This document shows positions 16,275-25,439 of a DNA stretch of 31,952 nucleotides, piece after piece; the stretch's first letter is position 1, and the number at the start of each line of letters is the position of its first letter. The position numbers and the translations under genes are program-made. Source of the DNA: Elusimicrobiota bacterium (GTDB taxonomy: Bacteria; Elusimicrobiota; Elusimicrobia; Elusimicrobiales; UBA9959); contig DMES01000065.1 in assembly GCA_003450815.1 (NCBI GenBank), positions 49,840-81,791 of the forward strand, written 5' to 3'. The notes under the pieces were generated by a model. The model was not told the DNA's origin. It was given only the letters and a program-made list of their open reading frames with translations, and did not search any database.

Positions 16275-18530
16275 ATGAAAAAATTCGTCAAAATCTCATC
16301 TTATGCTCTTGGAATTTTGACGGTCTTTGCGCTGGCCGGCATATTGGCTATTAAACTATATTTCACTCCACAGCGCGTTAAACGCCTGGTGCTTGAATAT
16401 GCCTCCTCAAACTTCAAACGGGAGATTGATTTTAAAAGCGCGGCCTTAAACTTATCAGGCTTTTCTCTTTCCGGCCTTAAAATTTCCGAGTATCCGGATT
16501 TTTCGAAGGGGGAATTTGTAAGCGCCGAAACAATTTCGCTGCATCCTTCCTTCCGGGCGCTGCTGCGCCGCGAGCTGAAGATAAACTCCATTTCGGCGTC
16601 CGGCCTGAAAATGCGCGTGGCCGAGGTTAAAAAGAACGTCTATAATTTTTCAGATCTTATCCCAGCGCCCACAGCCAACAAACCGGGAACGGCAATACCG
16701 GCGACAAAAGGCAACTCCTCTCCGGCGCTTGCTATTTCAAGCCTGAAAGTGCGCGATTCCGGATTCAGCTACGCCAACTCCGCCGGAGACATGACAATAA
16801 CGCTGAGGAACATAAACCTTTCGGCCTCAGGAATATCTCCGGCCGCTTTGTTCCCGCTGGAAGCGGACTTCATCATGGATATGGCCTCCTCCTATTTTAC
16901 CGGTTCCGTACCGGCGCGATTCAAGGGCCGCCTTGCCCTTGGGAGCTTTGACATTGAGAAAGGAAAAGCTGAAATTGATCAGGCCGCTTTGGCCCTTGGC
17001 GGAGTTAAAGCTGAAATTAAAGGCTCGCTTTCAAACCTTATGGAACCGGATGCCAGGCTTTCTATTTCTATAAAGCCGTTTTCCACCTCCGACCTTAAAA
17101 CGGTTTTCAGTGGCCTGCCGCCAAGGCTGCTGCTGCCAGGAATTATTGCCGATTCGGATTTCAAGCTTACTCCCGGGAATGTAAACCTGCGCTCGGTGGC
17201 TTTCAGGGCGGGACCGCTTACAGCCAGCCTGAAAGGCAGCGTTGCCTGGGAACCGAAGATCTCATACGACCTGACCGCGGATATTAAAGCACAGACCCCT
17301 GAATTGGACACAGCGCAACTGGCCGGAAAATTTAAACAGATACCGCGCGGCTTCAAATTACCGCTGAGCGCTATTTCAGCCCGGCTGCTTTTAAAAGACG
17401 CCACAGCCGACATCCCCTCTTTTTCGCTTGACTCAGCGGCGCTGGCCGTAACCGGCAGGGCCTTGGTAAACTTCGGCGGCCCCGCGCTTAAGGCCAAAGG
17501 CTCCATAAAGGCGGAAGTAAAAGATCTTTCAAAGACGGCGGCCGTAGCTCCCGCTCTGCTCTCGCCCTACTCCCTTTCCGGCGCGGCCCGCGCCGAGGCG
17601 GATTATTCCTATGACGGAAAGCTTTCCGTTTCTGGTAAAGCCGCGCTTAACGGCCTGGGCGCGGTCTTTGCGGAGCGTAAACTTTCCGCTTTAAACGGAG
17701 CCATTGAGTTTTCCAAAGATACTGTGACGGCGTCAAAGCTGGAGGGAAAACTGGACGGGGCGGAATTTAAAGCCTCGGTAAAAGCCTACGACCTGTTTAA
17801 ACATCCCAAAGCGGAATTTGCGCTGAACCTGGCGAAACTGACGCTGAAGAACCCGCCGCCCGCCGGGGCTGCTGAAAAAAAAGATACTGCGGGCGATAAA
17901 CCGGCCGCAGAACCTTTTTACTTTGATATTTCAGGAAAGGCGGAAACAGGCGCCATAGAACATCCTAATTTCAGCTGCGGACGCGCCGCCATGAAAATTG
18001 ATCTTGTAAATATTTCAGGCGATCTGAAAGCCCTTAGCGGCGACGCCTCTTTCACCGCCGGGCCCGGTACATTTTCGGACTTATACGCTCTGGCCGGGCG
18101 CTATAAAGCGGCCAAAGTGGCGCTCTATCCGCTCCTGGTGCTGCAAAAAGCCTCAAAGCTCGCCAAAGGCATGAACCTGCCGGATTTTAATAACATCGCC
18201 TTTGAGGTTATTGAAGGCGACTATTCCTTCAGCAAAGGGCTGATGAAATTAAACAAGTCCTCGCTTATCTCACCCATGGCGAAGGCCTCCTCATCCGGAA
18301 CCATTAACCTGCCGGACGGGAAATTGAACATGAAACTTGACACAACCCTGAAAGGAGCCAGCGGCGTAAAAATGTCGGCGCCTTTAACCCTTTTGGTATC
18401 GGGTACCATGGACTCTCCCTCGGTTAAGCCTGATATAAAGTCCATCCTGGAGCAGCCCGTTGTTAAAAAGAACCTTGATAACGCCGTGAAGCAAGGTTCA
18501 AAGCTGCTTAAAGGCCTGTTCAAAAAATGA
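16275..18530 (+). CDS. AsmA-family protein
   Basis: A 751-residue protein with one N-terminal membrane helix (about 10-30, SYALGILTVFALAGILAIKL) and a very long beta-rich periplasmic part typical of AsmA/DUF748 proteins. Typical features are VLEYASSNFKREIDFKSAALNLSG-type N-terminal pattern, repeated LxGxL and AxLxL strands, and a C-terminal AsmA block near 640-740 (LPDGKLNMKLDTTLKGASG, then LLVSGTMDSPSVKPD). Such proteins form bridge-like structures that influence outer-membrane lipid transport and assembly. The next gene overlaps it by 4 nt (ATGA), so they are coupled. It may be translated from a leaderless mRNA. Confidence 0.85.
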   Translation: MKKFVKISSYALGILTVFALAGILAIKLYFTPQRVKRLVLEYASSNFKREIDFKSAALNLSGFSLSGLKISEYPDFSKGEFVSAETISLHPSFRALLRRELKINSISASGLKMRVAEVKKNVYNFSDLIPAPTANKPGTAIPATKGNSSPALAISSLKVRDSGFSYANSAGDMTITLRNINLSASGISPAALFPLEADFIMDMASSYFTGSVPARFKGRLALGSFDIEKGKAEIDQAALALGGVKAEIKGSLSNLMEPDARLSISIKPFSTSDLKTVFSGLPPRLLLPGIIADSDFKLTPGNVNLRSVAFRAGPLTASLKGSVAWEPKISYDLTADIKAQTPELDTAQLAGKFKQIPRGFKLPLSAISARLLLKDATADIPSFSLDSAALAVTGRALVNFGGPALKAKGSIKAEVKDLSKTAAVAPALLSPYSLSGAARAEADYSYDGKLSVSGKAALNGLGAVFAERKLSALNGAIEFSKDTVTASKLEGKLDGAEFKASVKAYDLFKHPKAEFALNLAKLTLKNPPPAGAAEKKDTAGDKPAAEPFYFDISGKAETGAIEHPNFSCGRAAMKIDLVNISGDLKALSGDASFTAGPGTFSDLYALAGRYKAAKVALYPLLVLQKASKLAKGMNLPDFNNIAFEVIEGDYSFSKGLMKLNKSSLISPMAKASSSGTINLPDGKLNMKLDTTLKGASGVKMSAPLTLLVSGTMDSPSVKPDIKSILEQPVVKKNLDNAVKQGSKLLKGLFKK

Positions 18531-19414
18531 AAACAAGCTTAATTCCGGCCTTGGTTTTTATCTTCTCCGCCTGCGCCGGGACGCGCAGGGAGATCCGCCT
18601 GACCAGCGAACCTTCCATAGAGCGGGCCATGGACAAACTAGCCAGCGTTCCCGAAGGGAAAAAACTGCTGGAATTCCTTTATAAAAACCCCATACGGTTT
18701 GAATACTCAAACACTCCCGGCCTCTGCTATAAATTTTCGCTTAAAGCGGGTACAATTTTTTTACCGACCGATTTAAGGGATTCCGAAACGCTGTTTGCGC
18801 TCACTATTGGCCGAGCCGCCTATATTTACCGCTTTTACGCCGAGACCGGCATTGAGGAGATACTGGCTGAAGAAGAGGAAGCCGCCGCCCTTTTTCAGGC
18901 CAGAGCGGCGATTGAAATGAATGTGCAGGCCCCGGATTTCAGAAGCAAGAAATTAGGGAGCGCAATCAAAGCCAATTTATGCACTTATCTCTTCATCGGC
19001 GCCCGCGAAGCCATGCAGAAAACGCGGTCCTGGGCGCTTTCATACCCCGACGCCGACTGCCAGCGTCCGCTTGAGACCCTTGAAAACCAGCACATATGGC
19101 TTGAGGGGATCAGGCAATCCGTAAGCAACGCCACATTCTTCCAAATGCTCTACGACCGCGACCAGCGGAAAGTCCGGGGTGGCCTGCTAACCCAGGTGCA
19201 GGCTATGAGTAATGACGCCAAAATACGGGCCATTCCGCTCTCTGAAATTTATCGTTTTCAGCAAACATTTTACTCCGCACAAAGCGGGATCCTTTCAAAT
19301 TTTGAAAAAGCCTACCGGCAGGCGCTGAAATACGACGAAGCATGGAACGCGGACAACGCCGGGCTGGTGCAGCAATCAAGGGAGACAACTTCGGTCTGCA
19401 AGTTGCCGGAGTAA
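18527..19414 (+). CDS. Predicted lipoprotein of unknown function
   Basis: A 295-residue protein. The signal peptide ends with lipobox FSAC (Cys16), so it should be a lipoprotein. I do not recognise the family. The segment 75-135 (TIFLPTDLRDSETLFALTIGRAAYIYRFYAE, then EEEEAAALFQARAAIE) has the layout of a small metallopeptidase helix pair, but no HExxH is present, so if related it is inactive. Cys48, Cys150 and others could form disulfides. Its ATG overlaps the stop of the AsmA-like gene as ATGA, which suggests a shared envelope role. Confidence 0.75.
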   Translation: MKTSLIPALVFIFSACAGTRREIRLTSEPSIERAMDKLASVPEGKKLLEFLYKNPIRFEYSNTPGLCYKFSLKAGTIFLPTDLRDSETLFALTIGRAAYIYRFYAETGIEEILAEEEEAAALFQARAAIEMNVQAPDFRSKKLGSAIKANLCTYLFIGAREAMQKTRSWALSYPDADCQRPLETLENQHIWLEGIRQSVSNATFFQMLYDRDQRKVRGGLLTQVQAMSNDAKIRAIPLSEIYRFQQTFYSAQSGILSNFEKAYRQALKYDEAWNADNAGLVQQSRETTSVCKLPE

Positions 19415-19446
19415 CAACAGGGTAGAAGGTATAGGGAACTCCTTAA

Positions 19447-19477
19447 CCCTAACCCCTCCACCCTATCCCCTATACCC
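19447..19477 (-). other. G-rich run, possible G-quadruplex
   Basis: The reverse strand holds five runs of three or four G (complement of C runs at 19475-19477, 19467-19470, 19461-19463, 19453-19456 and 19447-19449) with 3- to 4-base loops. This fits a G-quadruplex pattern. A G-run-containing sequence also lies at 19420-19436 on the forward strand, giving a partial inverted match. It sits just upstream of the cutA promoter. Confidence 0.55.
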
Positions 19478-19486
19478 TGTAGTTAT

Positions 19487-19515
19487 TTGACTTACCCTTT
19501 TCCTATTTATATTAT
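19487..19515 (+). promoter_or_regulatory. Promoter of cutA
   Basis: TTGACT (19487-19492), a 17-bp spacer and TATTAT (19510-19515). The -10 ends 7 nt before the ATG at 19523, so the transcript would have almost no leader. Confidence 0.65.
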
Positions 19516-19522
19516 CTATGTT

Positions 19523-19888
19523 ATGGCGACTGCTTACGATATCTGCCTTGTAACCGTGGGTGACGAGAAAACAGCCTCAGTGATAACCGATACGCTTTTA
19601 AAAGAGAAACTCGCCGCTTGTGTATCAGCCGTGCCCGGACTTTCCTCCACCTACCGCTGGAAGGGCAAAATTGAAAACTCCCGGGAAATTCTGCTGATAG
19701 TAAAGGCAAGGAAAATTCTGCGCAACGACATAACGCAGGCGATACGCCAGAAACACCCATACGAAGTGCCGGAAATACTTTTTATAAACATTGACGAAGG
19801 CAATAAAGATTACCTGAACTGGCTGGGCGCCAACACGCTTTTTACCAGCAATATCTCAAAGGACAGGCCCGAGAACAAAGAATTATGA
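19523..19888 (+). CDS. cutA: Divalent cation tolerance protein CutA
   Basis: A 121-residue protein of the CutA1 family, small trimeric ferredoxin-fold proteins linked to copper and other divalent-cation tolerance. The family core is plain: LVTVGDEKTASVITDTLLKEKLAACVS (9-35), YRWKGKIENSREILLIVKAR (44-63) and HPYEVPEILFINI (78-90). I chose ATG 19523 because upstream in-frame codons overlap the promoter and because this start gives the usual family length. There is no Shine-Dalgarno. The stop overlaps the next ATG as ATGA. It heads the cutA-DUF4321-maf-queD-trxB run. Confidence 0.93.
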   Translation: MATAYDICLVTVGDEKTASVITDTLLKEKLAACVSAVPGLSSTYRWKGKIENSREILLIVKARKILRNDITQAIRQKHPYEVPEILFINIDEGNKDYLNWLGANTLFTSNISKDRPENKEL

Positions 19889-20148
19889 AAAACATACTTC
19901 ATGTGGTGGTGGTGATAGTGGTAGGCTCGCTTCTGGGGATTTTCTTCAACAAACTGTGCAATATATGTTTTCCGGCAGGCGAGATAAGCAACCTGATAAA
20001 CACCGGCATAAACACGGGGCTAAATCCCACTACGCTGGACCTGAACCTGATAGAATTTACCGTGGGAATGGTTTTTAAGTTCAACATAGCAAGCATAGCC
20101 GGTATTTTTATCTCGGCGGTTATTTATAAACAGCTGATAAAGGGATGA
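19885..20148 (+). CDS. Small DUF4321-like membrane protein
   Basis: An 87-residue protein with two hydrophobic segments, about 5-25 (ILHVVVVIVVGSLLGIFF) and about 63-82 (FNIASIAGIFISAVIYK), so a two-helix inner-membrane protein. The C-terminal pattern, GMVFKFNIASIAGIF, matches what I know of DUF4321, a family often found next to maf. Its function is not known. Both ends overlap neighbours by 4 nt (cutA upstream, maf downstream), which shows tight translational coupling. Confidence 0.7.
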   Translation: MKNILHVVVVIVVGSLLGIFFNKLCNICFPAGEISNLINTGINTGLNPTTLDLNLIEFTVGMVFKFNIASIAGIFISAVIYKQLIKG

Positions 20149-20723
20149 CACACCCACGGCTTATACTTGCCTCCAAATCGCCAAGGCGCGTAAAACTGCT
20201 TACGCGTTCCGGCATAGCACACCGTGTAATACCCAGCCATATCGCGGAAAACTCCTCCTACAAACGCCCCGCCCTTATAGTCCGGGAACTGGCGTACAAA
20301 AAAGCGCTCAGCGTGGCCGTAAGATATCCGAAATCGCCGGTGCTTGGCTCCGACACGCTGGTTTACTGTAAAAACCAGGTGCTTGGCAAACCGGCAAACA
20401 AAAAAGAGGCCCTGCGGCTGCTGCGGCTGCAGAACGGTTCATGGCAAGCCGTACATACTGGCGTTGCCCTGATCTGGCTTGAAAAAGGGATATTTCTGGC
20501 CGGCGCGGAAATTTCCCGCTGCAAAGCGCGGAAATTAAAGGAAGCCGAACTTAAAGAGATGGCCTCAAAGCACTTAGACAAGGCCGGAGCCTACGCCGTG
20601 CAGGACACGGATGATGTTTTTATTGAAAGGATAGAAGGCCGTTTTGACACAGTGGTAGGCCTCTCAATGAATCTGGTGCGCAAATTTATGAAGAAAGCGG
20701 GGCTAACTACCAGAAGTCAGTAG
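20145..20723 (+). CDS. maf: Maf-family nucleoside triphosphate pyrophosphatase
   Basis: A 192-residue house-cleaning enzyme that hydrolyses non-canonical or modified nucleotides such as dTTP/UTP analogues to the monophosphate. The N-terminal LILASKSPRRVKLL (5-18) is the Maf signature, and VLGSDTLVYCKNQVLGKP (65-82) carries the catalytic Asp. YAVQDTDDVFIERIEGRFDTVVGL is the C-terminal conserved block. AGGG precedes the start, which overlaps the DUF4321 gene by 4 nt. Confidence 0.92.
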   Translation: MTHPRLILASKSPRRVKLLTRSGIAHRVIPSHIAENSSYKRPALIVRELAYKKALSVAVRYPKSPVLGSDTLVYCKNQVLGKPANKKEALRLLRLQNGSWQAVHTGVALIWLEKGIFLAGAEISRCKARKLKEAELKEMASKHLDKAGAYAVQDTDDVFIERIEGRFDTVVGLSMNLVRKFMKKAGLTTRSQ

Positions 20724-20730
20724 TCAGAAT

Positions 20731-21132
20731 ATGTATAAAGTCAGCAAAACCATATCTTTTGCCTATAGCCACAGGCTGCTTGATTACAACGGCAAATGCA
20801 AGAATCTGCACGGCCACAACGCCTTAGTGGAGTTGATACTTGAAACCAAAATGCTGAACAGGGCCGCTATGGTGGCGGACTTCACAGAATTCGGAGGCGC
20901 GCTGAAAAGCTGGGTGGATGCAAACCTTGACCATAAAGTTATACTCTGCGCGCGTGATCCCCTGCTTAATATTCTTAAAAAAGCGCGCCAGGCCTGTTTT
21001 GCAATGGGCGCCAACCCTACGGCGGAGGCGCTTGCCGAGCTAATCTTTATTCAAATGAAAAAGCTGGGCCTGCCGGTTTCGGAAGTAAAATTCTGGGAAA
21101 CAGACAATTCGATGGCTTCATACAAAGGATAA
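20731..21132 (+). CDS. queD: 6-carboxy-tetrahydropterin synthase (QueD/PTPS family)
   Basis: A 133-residue enzyme of the 6-pyruvoyl-tetrahydropterin synthase family. In bacteria the usual role is QueD: 7,8-dihydroneopterin triphosphate to 6-carboxy-tetrahydropterin for queuosine/7-deazaguanine. Zinc ligands His14, His27 and His29 (LHGHN) and the catalytic Cys23 (GKCKNLHGH) are present. Asp67-His68 (LDHKV) and Glu123 (WETDNS) complete the site. No queC, queE or queF is in the window, so the pathway assignment rests on family alone. It starts 7 nt after maf without a clear Shine-Dalgarno. Confidence 0.9.
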   Translation: MYKVSKTISFAYSHRLLDYNGKCKNLHGHNALVELILETKMLNRAAMVADFTEFGGALKSWVDANLDHKVILCARDPLLNILKKARQACFAMGANPTAEALAELIFIQMKKLGLPVSEVKFWETDNSMASYKG

Positions 21133-21159
21133 CTGCTGCAGCCTTCAGCCTAAGATGAT

Positions 21160-22101
21160 ATGAACGAAAAAAACAACAGTTACGATCTCTTAATAATCGG
21201 TTCCGGCCCGGCCGGTTTTACAGCGGCCATTTATGGCGCCAGGGGAGGCCTTAAAACCGCCCTTATCGGAGGCGCGGCCCCCGGCGGGCAGCTTCTGCAA
21301 ACAACTGAAATAGAGAACTTCCCCGGCTTCCAGGAACCGATAAACGGCGCCGACCTGATGACGCGCATGCTTAACCAGGCAAAACGCCTGGGCGCCGCAA
21401 TACTTCAGGAAGAGGCGGTAAAAGCCAGTTTAAAAATTTCTCCCTTCGCCGTAACCGGCTCAAGCGGGACAATATACACCGCCCGCGCGATAATAGCCGC
21501 CACCGGCGCCAGGGCCAGATGGCTTGGCCTGGACTCGGAGAAGAAATTTATCGGTAAAGGAGTTTCCGGCTGCGCAACCTGCGACGGATTCTTTTACCGC
21601 GGGAAAGAAGTGTGCGTGGTGGGCGGGGGGGACACCGCCGTCGAAGACGCTCTGTTTTTAACCAAATTCGCCTCGCGCGTCTATCTGGTACACCGGCGGG
21701 ACCAGCTGCGGGCCAATTTCCGCCTTCAGGAAAAGATAAAAGCCAATCCGAAAATTGAGATTATCTACGACTGCGTGCCGGTTGAAATGCTGGGGGACTC
21801 AAAGCTGAAAACCGTAAAGATCAAAAACGTCAAAACCGGCGCCATGCGCGAATTAAATTTGACCGGCGTGTTTATTGCCATCGGACACACGCCGGAAACG
21901 GCGGTTTTTGAGGGCCAGCTTAAACTGGACGAAGAAGGATATATTTCCACCGATGAACACAAAAACACTTCAGTGCCAGGGGTATTTGCTGCCGGCGATG
22001 TGATGGACCGCAATTACAAACAGGCGATAGTGGCGGCTGGCGCAGGCTGCATGGCGGCAATGGAAGCCGGCAAGTATCTTGAGGCAGTGAATAGTAATTA
22101 A
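21160..22101 (+). CDS. trxB: Thioredoxin-disulfide reductase
   Basis: A 313-residue FAD enzyme that passes electrons from NADPH to thioredoxin. FAD-binding GSGPAGFTAAIYGARGG (14-30), the redox pair Cys138/Cys141 in SGCATCDGFF, the NADPH-binding GGGDTAVEDA (155-164) and HRRDQLRA (178-185), and the C-terminal FAD motif AAGDVMDRNYKQ are all present. Length is standard. It lies 27 nt after queD with no clear Shine-Dalgarno and is the last gene of this forward run; the 83-bp spacer to the convergent TPR gene holds short repeats of the word GTGATTTAGTGATTAAG but no convincing terminator. Confidence 0.95.
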   Translation: MNEKNNSYDLLIIGSGPAGFTAAIYGARGGLKTALIGGAAPGGQLLQTTEIENFPGFQEPINGADLMTRMLNQAKRLGAAILQEEAVKASLKISPFAVTGSSGTIYTARAIIAATGARARWLGLDSEKKFIGKGVSGCATCDGFFYRGKEVCVVGGGDTAVEDALFLTKFASRVYLVHRRDQLRANFRLQEKIKANPKIEIIYDCVPVEMLGDSKLKTVKIKNVKTGAMRELNLTGVFIAIGHTPETAVFEGQLKLDEEGYISTDEHKNTSVPGVFAAGDVMDRNYKQAIVAAGAGCMAAMEAGKYLEAVNSN

Positions 22102-22184
22102 GTGATTTAGTGATTAAGCGATTAAGTTTGGAATATTTTTTGAATCGGCCGCTTTGTTCAAACACGCATTCAATCAACGGGCGT

Positions 22185-23912
22185 TCAGCTGCCGGCGGCG
22201 ATCGCCAGAAGTTCGGGCTGCACGTCAAAGCCCCTTTCCATCATCTGTTTAATGTAAAATTTCGCTTTGCCGATGTCTTTTTTTTGATAGTTCAACAAAG
22301 CCAGATTCGCGTATACTTTGGCGAAATCAGGGTTTATATTAATAGCCGTTTCCCAGTAAAGTTCCGCTTTGTCTCGGAAGCCGGCGCCGTAGTATAAAAG
22401 CCCGATATTAAGATAGACATTGTCATAAAGCGGATTTAGCTTTATCTCTCTCAGGTAATATTCCTCCGCTTCCCTGAATTGCCCTCTGTTCATGTAAATA
22501 AGGCCTAAATTGCCGTGAACAAGCCTTTCCTCCGGATTTATTGAAACCGCTTTCAGCCATAAACTTTCAGCTTTTGCCGGATCGCCTTCCAGATAATACA
22601 TGGAGCCAAGATTATTATAATTGAATGCGTAACTTGGCGAAGATGCAACCGCTTTTTTCCAGAAACTTATTCTGTCCCTGAAATTCCCGGTGTGAACAAA
22701 AGCGAGAGAAAAAAATACGCATATAATTCCGCCTCCAAGAGCCAAAGACCAGCGCCGGGACAATTTGAAGATACCGGGTATATCCAGTTCCGCAAGGATA
22801 AACATGAAACCCACCAGCGGCAGATACATTCTGTCCTCACGAAAGTTAGCGACAGCCGCTGAGGACTGTATAAATGAAGGCAGCAGGAACGACAAAAACC
22901 ACAAAATACCGAAAACAACGAAATTTGCCCGTTTTTGCCCGGAAGCAAATATCATAACACCAATCAGGACCGCGGCGATAATCCCGTATGTTACCGGCAG
23001 ATCTTTCAGTACAGGCAGTATCCCGAGATTGACGGGGAAAAATATTTTACCGAGATAGCCGGCGAGGGCGGGAAGATTATGCGCAAGAGACCCAAAAACA
23101 TCAAAAGCGGCGTTTCCAAAAACCGTTTTTAAAACCGCCTTCCTGACCAGAAACCAGCCCAAAACAACTACCACCCACCCCGCCCATAGCGGGAAATAGT
23201 TTCCCTCAAGCGGCTTCCCCGGCCCCCGCCCAATAACCGCGGCGGTCTTGATATAAACCATGAAGAAAACGCACAACGCGCAGAGCACTACAGCGTTCTC
23301 TTTAGTCAGCAGCGCAAGCAGCAGGAACAGCAAATGCGCCGCCAACCGCGCCCATTTGCGCTCCTCCAAAAAAGACAGGAACGACATAAAGCTCAAAAGA
23401 GCGAATAACGCCAGCAGAATGTCGTTTCGTCCCGGTATCCACGCCACCGCCTGCGTTAAAACAGGATGGACTGTAAAAAAAAGCGCGTAAAAAAAAGACA
23501 CCGTCCTTTTATAATTCAATTTAACCAGGACCCGGAACACAAGTGAGCATACGAACAAGTGCAAGATCACATTGGTAAAATGGTATGCGCCCGGATTTTT
23601 TCCGCCCCACAAAGTGTCCAGCATAGAAACCACTGTTATTATAGGCCGGTAATACGCGCCGCCGAGGTGCGAATTGAATACATCACCTTTAAAAAAAGCG
23701 GGGAGATTGGAGAGATTGGAAACAAAATCAAACTTATCCAGCAGAGTGTTATCGTCAAGATAGCTGAAATTAAAAAAAACGGTCCTGAAATAAAGCAAAA
23801 ACCCGGTAAAGCATATCCAGATGAACGGTTTATTTGAATTTAAAAAAGCGTCACCGAATAAGCCGCCGCCGGGCTCGACCCTGGGTAAATCTTTATATTT
23901 ATGCTGGCCCAT
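22185..23912 (-). CDS. TMTC-like multi-pass membrane protein with TPR tail
   Basis: A 575-residue protein. About ten hydrophobic helices (from about 30 to 410) form a GT-C-like membrane domain, and four TPR repeats (about 428-570; YNNLGSMYYLEGDPAKAE and so on) form a soluble tail. An acidic motif YLDD (51-54) follows the first helix, as in the first loop of GT-C glycosyltransferases and TMTC proteins. Similar bacterial proteins are often labelled tetratricopeptide repeat or O-mannosyltransferase-like. The donor and acceptor are unknown. It starts 12 nt after the glycerol kinase gene. Confidence 0.8.
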   Translation of the reverse strand: MGQHKYKDLPRVEPGGGLFGDAFLNSNKPFIWICFTGFLLYFRTVFFNFSYLDDNTLLDKFDFVSNLSNLPAFFKGDVFNSHLGGAYYRPIITVVSMLDTLWGGKNPGAYHFTNVILHLFVCSLVFRVLVKLNYKRTVSFFYALFFTVHPVLTQAVAWIPGRNDILLALFALLSFMSFLSFLEERKWARLAAHLLFLLLALLTKENAVVLCALCVFFMVYIKTAAVIGRGPGKPLEGNYFPLWAGWVVVVLGWFLVRKAVLKTVFGNAAFDVFGSLAHNLPALAGYLGKIFFPVNLGILPVLKDLPVTYGIIAAVLIGVMIFASGQKRANFVVFGILWFLSFLLPSFIQSSAAVANFREDRMYLPLVGFMFILAELDIPGIFKLSRRWSLALGGGIICVFFSLAFVHTGNFRDRISFWKKAVASSPSYAFNYNNLGSMYYLEGDPAKAESLWLKAVSINPEERLVHGNLGLIYMNRGQFREAEEYYLREIKLNPLYDNVYLNIGLLYYGAGFRDKAELYWETAININPDFAKVYANLALLNYQKKDIGKAKFYIKQMMERGFDVQPELLAIAAGS

Positions 23913-23924
23913 ATTTTTTTGGGG

Positions 23925-25439
23925 CTATTGGTGCGGGAGTATTTTTAGTTTCCGCAAACCGGAACTTATTTTCCTTGCGTCGGCGACAAACTTACGCCAG
24001 CCCTCAAGCAGGAGACGCCTCTCTTTTTCTTCCAGCTGCGGCAAAAATTCATTCGGCGAAGTTTTTATTTTCCAGGAAAGGTTCAGGCCAAGCGCGCGCG
24101 TGGCGGCCATAGCGGCGCCCGCCGCGGTTGCCTCAGCGTTTTCCAGACGCATTACTTTGGCGCCGGTAATATCGGCCTGAAACTGCAGCAGCCAGTCTAT
24201 TTTTGAAAGACCGCCCGAAACCTTCAGCTCATCTATTTTAAGCCCCCTACGCTTTACAAGGTCCAGAGAGTCCCCCACCATAAAAGCCACGCCTTCAAGC
24301 ACGCCGCGCACTAAATCGTTTTTATCGGAGCCGGCTGAAAACCCGGTGAAGGTGGTAAAAGCGGAAAAATCCCAATACGGAGAACCTATGCCGCCTATGG
24401 CCGGCAAACAGAAAAGCCGGTTTTTGGACTTGCGGCACATGCCGTCCACCTCGTTTATATCCTCAAAAAGGTTGAACTTCACTTTCAGCCATTCAAGGGC
24501 TGTTCCTGCTGAATTTACGGTGCTTTCCGTAAAATAACAGATTGTTTTTTTGCCGCGCCCCGCCTGCCAGCCCACAGAATTAAGCAGGCCGCGTATTTTA
24601 ACGGGGCGGGCGCCTGTGTTTACCAGCAAAAAAGCGCCGGTGCCGTAATTAAGGGCGGCGGCATTTTCACCCTCTACCCCCATGCCGAGCATGGCTGCCT
24701 GCTGGTCGCCAAGCATGGCGCGCACCGGCAGCGTAAAACCATCCGTCCCAATAGTCCCATAATCGCCAAAGCTGGGACGCACCTCAGGCAGGCACTCCGG
24801 CGGAACGCCGAAAGCCTCAAGCAGGCGCTTGTCCCACTTCAGCCGCCTTATGTTGAATAGCAGTGTGCGCTGAGCCTGGCCCGGATCCAGCGCAAAAACA
24901 GAGCCGTTTGACAATTTCCAAAGCAGGAAGCCGGCCACCGGTGAGATAAGAAGATTTTTCTCCTCGGCGGCCTTTTTAACCGCCGGATAATTCTTAAGGC
25001 ACCAGGCTATTTTGGAGGCGCTGTAATACGGGGTTTTGTATAAGCCGGTAAGGTCGTGAATGGTGCGGTTGGAAAGGCTGACCGAAGACAAAAACTCAAG
25101 CGCGCGCCCGTCCTGCCAGCTAAGCGCCGGGCAAAGCGGCGCTCCGCTGCGCTTGTCCCAAAAGACCACTGTTGAGCGCTGGGCCGCCACGGCAAGCGCC
25201 AGCACCTTTGAACCGGCTGGCAGCTTTGAAAGCGCTTCGCTTAAACTTTCCTTCTGGGTCCTGAAAATCTCTTCGGCGTCATACTCGGCCAGCCCCTGGG
25301 CCGGATAAGCCGCATCAAGCCTGCGCCTGGCCTTGAACCGCACTTTTCCCTCAAGGTCAAAGACAAGCGCCCTTGAGCCGGAACTGCCCTGGTCGAGCAC
25401 CAGAATAAAATCTTCGCCGCCGGGCGCGCTGTCAGTCAT
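23925..25439 (-). CDS. glpK: FGGY-family kinase, probably glycerol kinase
   Basis: A 504-residue kinase that would phosphorylate glycerol to glycerol-3-phosphate. LVLDQGSSGSRALVFD (14-29) is the FGGY phosphate-binding start, TGLYKTPYYSASKIAW and QAQRTLLFNI follow the glycerol-kinase pattern, MLGDQQAAMLG is the FGGY core and VSGGLSKIDWLLQFQADI the C-terminal signature. The N-terminal WEHDP-type motif of classical GlpK reads GLAEYDAEEI here, so a different polyol cannot be ruled out. Its ATG directly follows the nuclease stop codon with no gap. No glycerol facilitator or dehydrogenase is nearby. Confidence 0.82.
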   Translation of the reverse strand: MTDSAPGGEDFILVLDQGSSGSRALVFDLEGKVRFKARRRLDAAYPAQGLAEYDAEEIFRTQKESLSEALSKLPAGSKVLALAVAAQRSTVVFWDKRSGAPLCPALSWQDGRALEFLSSVSLSNRTIHDLTGLYKTPYYSASKIAWCLKNYPAVKKAAEEKNLLISPVAGFLLWKLSNGSVFALDPGQAQRTLLFNIRRLKWDKRLLEAFGVPPECLPEVRPSFGDYGTIGTDGFTLPVRAMLGDQQAAMLGMGVEGENAAALNYGTGAFLLVNTGARPVKIRGLLNSVGWQAGRGKKTICYFTESTVNSAGTALEWLKVKFNLFEDINEVDGMCRKSKNRLFCLPAIGGIGSPYWDFSAFTTFTGFSAGSDKNDLVRGVLEGVAFMVGDSLDLVKRRGLKIDELKVSGGLSKIDWLLQFQADITGAKVMRLENAEATAAGAAMAATRALGLNLSWKIKTSPNEFLPQLEEKERRLLLEGWRKFVADARKISSGLRKLKILPHQ

